Part shown: positions 39,074 to 49,407 of the stretch, piece by piece
How the letters are laid out: every line of letters begins with the position of its first letter
Numbering within the stretch: the stretch's first letter is position 1
DNA from: Helichrysum umbraculigerum
Taxonomy: Eukaryota; Streptophyta; Magnoliopsida; Asterales; Asteraceae
NCBI GenBank assembly: GCA_949592205.1
Contig: CATIUR010000001.1
Span: 215,146,250 to 215,210,249 of the forward strand
Direction: 5' to 3'
DNA: 64,000 nucleotides
Notes under the pieces: model-generated
Databases searched by the model: none
What the model saw: only the letters and a program-made list of their open reading frames with translations
What the model was told of the DNA's origin: nothing
Translations under genes and position numbers: made by a program

Positions 39074-41310
39074 ATGGTAAGAATCATTGTTTGATACATG
39101 TCATATTCACTATACTTACATCACTCTTTTTTCTTCACTATGCAGGGTTTCTCGATGGTAGTATTTCTTAGTTTTTGTTACATAACGTTTGGCCCGAAAA
39201 CTGCAAACGCTGCCACGTTTGATGTAACATCTTATGGTGCTATAGGAGATGGGGAAGCAGACGACTCCAATGTAAGTATATCGTTTCTACATATTAAGTC
39301 AAAAGAAAAATGTGGTTCGATGCAGAAGGAACCAAATAATTAGCTATTTTCTGATGTTGTCAATTCGTTGCTACAGGCTTTCATTCAAGCATGGAAGGAT
39401 TTATGTGGTGATAGTTCAGAAGCCCCAACATTGATCATACCAGCGGACAAGACATTTTTACTAACCCCGGTGGGATTCAATGGTCCATGCAGCTCCCCTA
39501 CGGTAGATATTAAGGTGAATGTTACACCCAAGTGATTATATCTTTACAGAATTCAGATTGCATGTAATTAGTTGTTTTTTGTAGAGTTTTTATAACTCTA
39601 CATATATTTCTCTATAATTAATGGTATGGTATAATTGTGTTTTGATGGTTAGATTTTGGGCAACATAACTGCACCCAAGACTCTTGATGGATGGAAAGAT
39701 TGTATAGAGAAACGCTTTTGGATATATTTTAAATCGGTGGATGGGCTCACCATTGAAGGACCTGGCCAAATCGACGGCCAGGGCTCGATTTGGTGGGGAA
39801 ACCAGGTTAAGTTTTGGAATTAAATTAACTTGAGTTCATACCAAACAGCATATATAAACTTAAAAAATGAGCTTAATATTGAGTCGTTCCATTTTGCAGG
39901 AGGAAACAGCAGTTTGTAAGCGTCCAACGGTAAAATTTCGGGTTTTGCTAGCTACGTTAAAGATAAAAATAATACATGTGCTATATGCGAAAACTAACAT
40001 ATAAGTTAATGTGAATATATGGTTTAGGCATTACATTTTAGTCATTGCAATGGTCTTCGGCTCATTGGCACAACACATATTAACAGCCCAAAGCTTCATA
40101 TTAACATTGATGATAGTGAAGATGTGGATGTTGGAAATCTTCAAATAATAGCACCTGGAGACAGCCCCAATACTGATGGGATTGACATCAGTAATTCACG
40201 GTGTGGTAATATCCATGACTCTACGATTGGAACTGGTATACAAGACGACCCAAATCAGATTGATTAATTTTTTAACTATATAGCACTTCATAATCGTTTG
40301 AATACACTTATATAGGTGATGATTGTGTAGCTATTAATGGTGGCGTTGTCGATATCAATGTAACGGGGGTGTTGTGTGGACCTGGTCATGGCATAAGGTA
40401 GCGAATGATGCAATTAAAACTCTCCACTCGCATATACACACATTCTTTTTTGTCACTAGTGATCATTCTAAATATGTGTATTTGTAGTATCGGAAGCCTT
40501 GGGGAAGATGGTAGTAATGACACGGTGGAACAAGTACGTGTACAAAACTGTAATATCACAGGAGCAAAAAATGGATTACGAATCAAGACAGTACCGGTAA
40601 ATTCAATAATTTTCCTATCGTCTTGAAACACCACTTGAACTTTTTTCTTCTTTTGTTAATGAGATTTGAACCCACTACCACTAGGCCAAAAGCCCTTTCG
40701 TAACACCATTTGATTTTAATTGTGTTCTTGTACGGTAGGGTGGAATGGGATACGCTAGGGGGATCAAGTATCAGGACATTAATCTGGTTGATGTTGAAAA
40801 TCCAATCATAATCGATCAACATTACTGCGATAATATGGAAAATTCTGAATGCCCAGCACCGGTGGGTCTTCTACTCCAAAACAACATCAATCTTATTCAC
40901 AATCTCACATATGCCACTATTAAACCATGAAATCTCGTATATACCCATTCATGCATAAAAATCGTTGTACTTTGTCATTAAAACTTGTACCTAGGGTGTA
41001 TAGTATATTAATAATCAGTGGTTTCAATCATTTTTTTTTGTATGGTACATGTATTCGATCATCTTTTTTATTCTTATTTGATTAGCCAACGGAAACAGCC
41101 GTACAAGTGAGCGATGTGACGTATATAAATATACAGGAGTCTTCTGCAAGTAAGCAAGCTATTACTTTCGATTGCAGCGAGCAGTTTAATTGTACCAATA
41201 TAGTAACAAACTTGGTCGGAATCACTGGAGATGATGGCTTTGCTTACTGCAAAAACGCTCAAGGAAATTTTGTAGATACCAGCCCAACTATTAGTTGTGA
41301 TTCATTGTAA
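39074..41310 (+). CDS. PG3: GH28 polygalacturonase, 398 residues
   Basis: Ten exons: 39074-39076 (ATG only), 39146-39271, 39377-39514, 39653-39805, 39900-39929, 40028-40235, 40316-40397, 40488-40596, 40739-40861, 41086-41310. Signal peptide MGFSMVVFLSFCYITFG followed by ATFDVTSYGAIGDG. Motifs SPNTDG, GDDC, GPGHGISIGSLG and RIKT are present, so a pectin hydrolase is expected. It differs from its paralogues in GTGDDCVAINGGVVDINV and in two extra C-terminal residues (ending SCDSL). The exon 9 donor is GTGGGT. It lies about 1.1 kb from PnsB3, head to head, and converges on the LTP gene. Confidence 0.93.
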
Positions 41311-42059
41311 CCACACAACACACACACATACATCGGGGATAGTATCCGATAATGTATTAGAGATTCAATTCTTAATGTAACAAAGCTAATAAAAAGCACT
41401 TACCCCCAACTCTTAGCAATTTACAACATAAATACCCCAAATGCAGTTTACACTTATGATGGGTATATGCACGACGTATGTGTTTGATGCAAACTCAGTC
41501 CCATATTCCAAGCGAAACATATAAGTTTGATGGACTACTTACTTTATCACCAACTGGTTTTAGATTGGAAATTATATGGGCTTTGTGCCACTATAACATG
41601 TAGGATAGTAATTTCATCAACCGGCATCAGCTTTTTCTTAACTAATGGAAGCTGTTAACAATGATACATCTTACATTGTAACTTTGTAAGTACCCAATAT
41701 AACTTGTCTATGAAGATTGTATACGAAAACTCCTTTAACGAAGAAATATACATACAGAGACTGAGGAAGGGGAAACCAACTGTAGATTAGTACTACAATC
41801 AAATGAAATTGACATACTATATATGTTCCTTTGCAAGATAAAACAAGGTATTCAGTATATATTATATTATAATAATAATTGTTTATATAATATGACCCAC
41901 ACCTGGCAAAACCTTTGTATTGCTATATGGTTCATCAAGTGTCTCATCCCATTCACATTCAACATAAGTGTGTCACTTCACCCTGCAAAAGCCAACCACA
42001 CCAAATATTACCATCAATTATTTACTATTTTATTTTAAAGTATATCTAACAACCTCTAA
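41311..42059. other. Intergenic between PG3 and the Harbinger-like MITE
   Basis: PG3 3' UTR with a likely poly(A) signal AATAAA near 41390, then AT-rich sequence with no supported feature. Confidence 0.6.
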
Positions 42060-42389
42060 GACCACTTGCAGTCGTGCAGCCCATTATGGGGCGTTCTCAG
42101 CTCCACGTCAGCGTCAACTCCACATCAGCGCTTGCAGTGGTAAACCCAGAACACCCATCACCTTCCCCAATTCTACTAAATTAGATTTAAAAACAATTTT
42201 TTAATTTTATAAACATGATCAAAACGAAAAAGTAATTAAATATTGCTGGGACCCACCAAAACGCCCATCACCTTCCCCGTGCTTTGTTGAAGAACGCCCC
42301 GAGAACGCCCCCCCAGAACGCCCCATTGCGCCCGTGTAGGGGCGTTCTCAGTCCAATTTTATGCCCAGAACGCCGCGTTGCAAATGGTC
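42060..42389. mobile_element. PIF/Harbinger (Tourist-like) MITE
   Basis: The ends GACCACTTGCA and, inverted, GACCATTTGCA are flanked by TAA on both sides (42057-42059 and 42390-42392), as expected for PIF/Harbinger elements. The interior is GC-rich for this window, with repeated AGAACGCCCC and GGGGCGTTCT blocks that can fold back on each other. Confidence 0.8.
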
Positions 42390-42619
42390 TAATTATACCT
42401 CTAACATACAATTAAATTAACAAATCATGTTAACCAAAATTAGTATAATTTATCATAAATATCTTGTGGTGATTGTTAATCTCAAAAAAGAAACTACTAT
42501 TTAGACTTATCAAACTAAGAAAAGGCATGTGGTGTGTGTGCAACATTGAAATATAGATACTTAGTTTACTCAGAGTTATCAAGTAATTGATTAAGTTATA
42601 TCTATTGACAGTATTATAT

Positions 42620-42985
42620 TTACTTAAAGAAAGACAAGGGGTTAAATTTGACATACTTGGTGCAATCGGTGGTAGGGTTGGTGTAAGCAATGTTAACACC
42701 ACATTTTCCAGCAAGCCCAGCGGCGTTGTCATTATTGATAGGGCTAGATTTATAAAAATTAATTATACAACCACATGCCGCCTGTCGATCTGGGGTTGTT
42801 TTTGCAACATTGTTCAACTCCTTAAGTCCATCACAACAAGATGGTGGGACTGGACCACCACTCGTGATCAAGTATTTTATGCATGGAGCAAAGAAGCTCG
42901 CAACTGGATTGCATGTTATAGCTGCCTCTGTATAAGACATCGACACAACCATGCATGCCATCATAAAACACAGAATTTTCATCAT
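42620..42985 (-). CDS. Non-specific lipid-transfer protein, type-1-like
   Basis: Small secreted protein of the nsLTP family, which binds lipids in a tunnel closed by four disulfides; roles include cuticle, cell-wall and defence functions. Up to 121 residues: signal peptide MMKILCFMMACMVVSMSYTEA, then the eight-cysteine motif C-x9-C-x14-CC-x19-CGC-x21-C-x12-C, near the type 1 spacing. Many LTP1 genes have an intron just after the last cysteine; here GTATGT follows TTDCTK (about 42655), so the true end may be a short second exon and not the nine residues read through here. It converges on PG3. The TATA-like site at 43088-43095 lies about 105 bp upstream. Confidence 0.87.
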   Translation of the reverse strand: MMKILCFMMACMVVSMSYTEAAITCNPVASFFAPCIKYLITSGGPVPPSCCDGLKELNNVAKTTPDRQAACGCIINFYKSSPINNDNAAGLAGKCGVNIAYTNPTTDCTKYVKFNPLSFFK

Positions 42986-43087
42986 CCCTACAACTTTAGA
43001 ACAACTTAAATCGCATCTTTTTTTTCCCCTTATAATGTATATGTGTATATCTAGTTTTTGTGCAAGGAAATGTTATGGAGGGTCATA

Positions 43088-43095
43088 TATTTATA
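43088..43095 (-). promoter_or_regulatory. Probable TATA box of the LTP gene
   Basis: TATAAATA on the minus strand, about 105 bp upstream of the ATG at 42985. Confidence 0.55.
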
Positions 43096-43460
43096 AGGGA
43101 ATGACTAATTTGTGTCCTAAGGGAAGATGTTTATGCATGTGAAATTGTGTAATCCTATTTTCCCCATCATCAAAATAACAAACTTTCCAAAATGACAATT
43201 TAATAATGTGTTGTAACTTTAATTCTCTAAGAATTGTAGCCTACATAACCCATAAAGTTTTTGGACAACAGAAAACAAGGATAAGTAGGCAGCTATAGTT
43301 GGTATAAGATGGTTGGCAACTTTAGTTCAGATCCTGAAACAGAAAGTATTGCCTTATTAAGGAAAAGAAAATTGTTGCATCTTCAATACGACGAAGAAAG
43401 TTTATCGTATTAAGATCAAAGATGTTAAATAATCTTTCGTACAAGACTTATCACTTACTA

Positions 43461-44000
43461 ACACCAAAAAGATACTATTTTCATCCTTACAGAACAAAGT
43501 TAGGGCACAAAGCACGGTTTCAATATCAAAAACTAAACTTAAGCACCATTTGCACATATGAATAACTTAAGTTCATAGCTTTAGCGATGCCCATGATTGA
43601 TAATCACATATCAGCACCAACAAGATACTATTTTTATTCTTAAATACTCCAACAAAATTAGGACACAAAACACAATGCCAGTTTCAGCAAACCAAAATTT
43701 GATCATTAAGATCACATAAAAATACCTAAAGCTCAAATCTTTAATCATACACACAATTCTTAATCACAAATCAACACCAAGAAAATTATCTTTTAATCCA
43801 CACATAGCAAAATTAGGCCACAAAACACCATATTAATATCAGAAAACTAAAAGTAATTATGACGATCACGTAACAATTACTAAAGATCAAATTTTTAATC
43901 ATACCCAAAATTCCTAATAGCATATTCAACACCAATTAAATCATCTGTTTATACATATATACAAATTTGGGGCATCAAAAAAGAAAAGGATAATGTGGGA
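43461..44000. repeat. Diverged tandem repeat, period about 155 bp
   Basis: Successive units begin with ACACCAA or GCACCAA at 43461, 43614, 43774 and 43929. Each continues with an AT-rich segment, then TTAGGnCACAAAnCAC (43499, 43656, 43814) and ATCACATA/ATCACGTA stretches. Units are well diverged, so the array is old. No coding sense seen. Confidence 0.75.
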
Positions 44001-44987
44001 ATAATCAAAAACTAACCAGACACCAATAATAAGGTATTTAATCTCGGTGAGGTGCACCTGGTAGTGCTTAATTGACTGTATACACTGTTAACAAAGACTA
44101 AATTGTATTTAACCCCTGTCCAACCTTGTATAATGTAAGAATGAAAGATTATATAAATATAAAGACTAAATAAAATAATAGGAGTATTTATTCTATGTTT
44201 CATAACTTCACAAAAGGAAAAATTAAAGCTCATTAAAAATCATCTTTAATGGTGATGAATTCTGTAACAGATTTTAGTGACAAACGTAGTAGTAATCCAT
44301 AAGCTTTTAAATACTGAAATAATGAATGTTGAAATCACAAAAGGCAACAGCTACATCATGGGTATAATGCAGCTAATCAGGATAAGTAATTAGTATATAT
44401 ATGAACTTTCCAAATTTATTTCAAGTTTTCTGCAACTTTAAAATGGCAATCATGTTGACAGAAATCAATGTCTTTGATTTCTTTTATTTTGCAGGAATAG
44501 TAGCCTTACTTTAATTTGTGGTATTTAACTCCTTTGTGACATATGCTGCATTAATCCTCATAGGTTCACAATACACATTTGTACAAGTTGTAAACTAGCA
44601 GGTTGATCGAAGATCTCGTTTTACTAATTCAGGATACGAAAAAGCTTGGATTCCTACCATCTTTTTTCCCATTTGTTTTATTGGACACAGTGACAAGAAG
44701 AGGTATGTTTCTTGTCTATTTCATGAATCCAACATGCATACATCTAACAAAATGGTACTATTACTATAATTATTGTTGTTGTATCGTAATCGAATCAGAG
44801 ATTGTACGGAGTACTCAATTTGCATGCAGAGGATGCAATTTTTTAAGTGAATTTAATCCCTCATTCTCTAACATTCTCTGCTTTCGCCAGCTTCAATACA
44901 GATTCTCAGTACATTCTATATCGGGATTGTAAAAAGGGGCATTAAAGCACAACAACGGGATTACCAGCTTCAATTGCTTTTAAAGAA

Positions 44988-47900
44988 ATGGTAAAAAAAC
45001 CAGACCCACACAGAGAATCATGTCCTACATGCATATATAATAAAAACATAGAATTGATTATTCAGTTGGCATTATAAAAGTCTTCAAGTGCATGCCACTC
45101 TTTTGGGAGAAGTCAAACTATTTACTTTTATCTGGATACATGAATATATAAACTCTTTTCTTCTGTTCAAAACAAATTAGTCTTCAAGTACATACGTTGA
45201 TGCAATCTTTTTATTTGTGGTGATTGGGTCCATGTCCTATATTTAAGTTGGGTGTTTAGCTTTAATGGGAGTTGTTATGGCATAGTGGTTGATGTTTTTG
45301 GTTTTTGGTTTATGCTGATATGCTGATATGCAACTTATTTTTTTATATGTTCCTCTTCATCTTAAAGATGAAGTAAGTCAATTAATATGTACTCCGTACT
45401 TTTTACTTTGTTGTTTCGCTTTAAAAAAGAAATGAAATAAATATGGCAGATTCATTAGCCTTACAGTACTCAAATTTTTCCTTCTCTTTGCAGGATTTCT
45501 TGATGATACTCTTGTTTAGCTTTTGTAACATTTTGTTTAGCCTGAAAACTGCAAGTGCAGCAACTTTCGATGTAACATCTTATGGTGCAATAGGTGATGG
45601 TAATGCAGACGACTCACAAGTAAGCCATGGTTCCATGCAATTGATCCAGAAATTGAATGAGTTAGCTGTTTGCTAAGTATGTCGGTCATTATATTGCAGA
45701 CTTTTGCTCAAGCATGGACTGATTTATGTGCAGATGATACAACAAACCCGACATTGATCGTACCATCAGACATGACATTTTTATTAAGCCCGCTGGTATT
45801 CAATGGTTCATTCTGCAAATCTCCTACGTTGAATATCAAGGTATATCAGACTCATATTTATTGAGCTATATATAGAACTGGGACCAAAAAGGAAATACTA
45901 TTGATTCGGTCATCAAAGTTTGTAATAAAATGATTAATACTATGGGTTAAATGCTTAAAATATTACTAGTATATGTTATTGATCATACTTCATTCTTTCA
46001 AATTTGTTTACTAGAAACATACTTCATTTTTCACCAATTATAGCAATATGCTTTCTTTTCTTCTTTTCCTAACCAGTAATAAAACGACAGGGAAAGAAAG
46101 GAATGAAAATTAAGAGAATAAATGAAGAAAAGGAGTTGAGTAATTGAAGTTGAGTGTTTTCGAGTAGGAAGAAAAATGAAGTGAAATGGTTCCTTCAACA
46201 CATCACAACTCCCCTGTTCTTCTTCTGTCTTTTTTTTTTATTCCTTTAAATCCTTAGAATAATTCAAGGTTACGTCATTGTTTTTACTTCCTTTAACTTC
46301 ATCTTCTTTCTTTCATAAAAAGAACTCGAGAACACATTTTTTGATTGCTATGATGGGTAAGAATATGAAAACATATTATCTATGGAAAATGAGTAATAGT
46401 GTTTTGCTAGTTTAAGCAATTAACTATATAATATTATTATTAATATTAATAGTGTTCGTGTTTTGATGGGTAGCTTTTGGGTAACATCACTGCACCAAAA
46501 ACACTCGACGGATGGAAAGATTGTGCAGAGAAACGCTTTTGGTTGTATTTCACATCGGTGCAAGGACTAACCATTGATGGGCATGGCCAAATTGATGGTC
46601 AGGGCTCAATCTGGTGGCAAATTGAGGTTAACTTTTAGAATCAAGCTTGTTTTCAGTTTTGAACAGCACCAACGATTCAGACTCATTGTTTTCTTTCACA
46701 GGAGACAACTGAAACTTGTGATCGCCCGTCAGTAAGATGACTATACCTGTTTTACATCAAATATTAGAATAGATATCAAGTTTGTGAAACTAATTTGTGA
46801 ATTTGATTATGTGAATCATTTAGGCTTTACATTTTTATGAGTGCAAGGGCCTCCGGCTGAATGGCATAACACATATAAACAGCCCGTTTCTTCATATTAG
46901 CATTAATAAATGTGAAGATGTAGATATCGGAAATCTTCAAATTTTAGCACCTGAAAACAGCCCCAATACTGATGGAATCGATATCAGTGCTTCATCACAT
47001 ATTAATATTCATGACTCTAATATTCAAACTGGTATGAGTATGAACTATATACTTGTTAATTCGTAGCAGTATTTTATTTTAGGCAAGTTCCAAAACAAGG
47101 TAACAAAAGTTTCAAAAAAAATCAATATAGGTAGGTAACGTTCATTTGCATATTGCTTATAAAAGGGTTACATAAAGTCGAACTTTTACTCCTTTTTATT
47201 AGCAAAACTGATGATACAGTTCTTTTAATATGCAAATGAACTTGCTTTACCTTCACCGAGCTTACGATCTAATCTCTAATAGTTCCGAAATTTCAATAAA
47301 CATACTAAATTAGGTGATGATTGCCTGGGTATTAATGGTGGCACTATCGATCTCAATGTAACTGGAGTGTTGTGTGGACCTGGTCATGGCATAAGGTATA
47401 ACATGATGATCTGTTAACTTGATTGTTACCCTTACACGAATTAAACTCACTTCATGGATGTGTTTTGGTAGTATCGGTAGCCTTGGAGAAAACGCTGGTT
47501 ACGACACAGTTGAACAAGTACGTGTAGAATATTGTAACATCACAAGAACAGCAAATGGATTACGAATCAAGACAGTGCCGGTAATTCCATCTTTCATTTT
47601 CTGTTTGAACTTCTCAAATGATATCTTCTATACTTTCGAAATTTCAGTAATCTACTAGAATTGATGAATATTCTGAACAGAAAAACTGATGAAAGAACCG
47701 ACATACTGTAGGAAAAATCTTTAGAAAATAACCATTAAGACTAAAACTTTATAAAAAAACTGGTTAACTGCCACTGAATTGTCAAAAAATCCTTTTTCAC
47801 ACATCATACATCAATAAAAACACAGCATCTTTAGAGGTATTGTTAGCAAACCCTTTTTGATGTTGATATCATTTGACTTACTTTAATCGTCTTTTATATT

Positions 47901-48325
47901 TATAATATTGTAGAATGGAGCAGGGTATGCTAAGGGAATCTTGTTTCAGAACATTTATCTCGTCGATGTGCAAAATCCGATCATAATAGACCAACATTAC
48001 CACGATAATTCACCAATGCCGGTTAGTCTTGTAGTTCTTCTTTTTAATTCTTTTTTTTACTAGAGATGTATTTTCGTGTCTAACATATAAACTATATATG
48101 CTTTAGTCATCAGCACCAGCAGTACATGTGAGCGATGTGAAGTATATCAATATATTCGGGACTTCAGCAACAAAGGAAGCTATTATATTCGATTGCATTG
48201 AGAAATATAACTGTACTAATATTGTGACAAACAACGTTCATATAACTGGTGGTGACGATATTGCTTACTGCATAAATGTTCAAGGGGAATTCGTTGATAC
48301 GACGCCAAGTATTAGTTGCGTTTAG
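44988..48325 (+). CDS. PG4: GH28 polygalacturonase, 392 residues, lacking a conserved Cys pair
   Basis: Exons: 44988-44990 (ATG only), 45494-45619, 45700-45840, 46474-46626, 46702-46731, 46824-47031, 47314-47395, 47472-47580, 47914-48021, 48107-48325. The ATG exon is chosen because its flanks (CAATTGCTTTTAAAGAAATG, then GTAAAAAAACCA) match PG2; a start at 45443 read without splicing is the alternative. Signal peptide MDFLMILLFSFCNILF, then ATFDVTSYGAIGDG. GH28 motifs SPNTDG, GDDC, GPGHGISIGSLG and RIKT are intact. In exon 9 the paralogues' DQHYC...CPAP is replaced by DQHYHDNSPMP: five residues shorter and without both cysteines, so a disulfide is probably lost. It ends 167 bp from the OHP1 stop. 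Confidence 0.9.
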
Positions 48326-48492
48326 ATCATGTAGTCTCACACATTAGGAGGAAGAATGTTGATATCCATGAATTGTTACAAAATCGTGATCAAATAAAGC
48401 TAGTAACTTTACTGAAGAAGTTGTTTTAAGAATTGCAGATTAATTTGAAAGGAAACAGAATATGAACAATGAAAATGAATATACATAATTTC

Positions 48493-49407
48493 TCAAAGGG
48501 GTATATCAAGGCCTTTTCCGATCTCTACTCCAATCATCTCAAGTATGCCTTTGTTCAATATCTGGTGAAAACAAACTTAATTAGTTGTATAAAGTAAACT
48601 ACTACTCATATATACATGCATGAGAGAGTGTTTGGGATTGCTTATTAAGGGAAAACTGGATTAGCTTATTTCATTCTATCGGCTTTTTGCATTTTCAAAA
48701 AGTTCAAGAAGTTCAATTTCACCTGCTTATAAGCTTACTTGAATAAGCAATAAGCTCGATATTCAATCCAATAAGTGCGAGTTGATATAAGCCTTTAAAA
48801 CTGAGCTTATTAGTTATTTTAAAATTCAATAAGCCAATAAGCTCAATAAGTATGCAATTTCTGCCTATAGTTTTTTTAGATGAGCAGTTAGACATAGCAA
48901 ACTCGATCTGCTTATTCAAAACTGCATATATAATAAAATTCACTTGTAAATAAATCAAATATGCATATTAGAATTTAGATAAGCCTTTGTGACAGTTTAT
49001 GTGTTGTATGATCATAAGGTAAAATAACATCCAATAAAATTTCTTTAATCTGTAATATGATTACTAATTGCATACCAGTTCAACAATAAAAGTGCCAATG
49101 AGACCCACCATGCAAGCTCTAGAGTTCCAAATTTCAGCAGTTTTAGTGAATCCAAGAAATGGGGCTTGAAATTTAGGTTGTGCTTTTGGCAATTCCACCT
49201 GATTATGAAAAACCCAAATGATCAAAAGCAAGTAAATTAAAGTCATTAATGCACTACATATATGATATAAATATATACCCCAGCAGGGAGTTTGGCAGCT
49301 TGAATTTTGAAGGAGACAAGCCTTTTCTTGGAAAGCTGGTTGGGTTTAGATAAGTGGGATGATTGTGGATTCAGAGTTTGTAAGAAAGATGATGATATGG
49401 TAGCCAT
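48493..49407 (-). CDS. OHP1: OHP1: one-helix protein 1 (light-harvesting-like), chloroplast
   Basis: Thylakoid protein with a single chlorophyll-binding-type helix; in Arabidopsis OHP1 works with OHP2 and HCF244 in assembling photosystem II reaction centres. Three exons on the minus strand: 49279-49407, 49076-49198, 48493-48561, giving 106 residues. Residues 1 to about 37 form the transit peptide (Ser, Lys-rich); the mature part has AAKLPAGVELPKAQPKF, then the LHC motif TAEIWNSRACMVGLIGTFI (Glu, Asn and Arg as pigment-binding and ion-pair residues) and ends VEIGKGLDIPL. All splice sites are GT-AG and phase 0. A more upstream in-frame ATG (49518) would add 37 residues unlike a transit peptide and is treated as 5' UTR. 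Confidence 0.95.

Noticed and set aside
45443..45493. PG4 start at 45443 with a 17-residue extension
   Set aside because: The three paralogues have an ATG-only exon, and the flanks of 44988 match PG2 closely; kept only as an alternative.
48605..48960. Small element rich in AATAAGC/GCTTATT repeats in OHP1 intron 2
   Set aside because: The left end AGTGTTTGGGATTGC resembles hAT ends, but no matching right end or duplication could be fixed.
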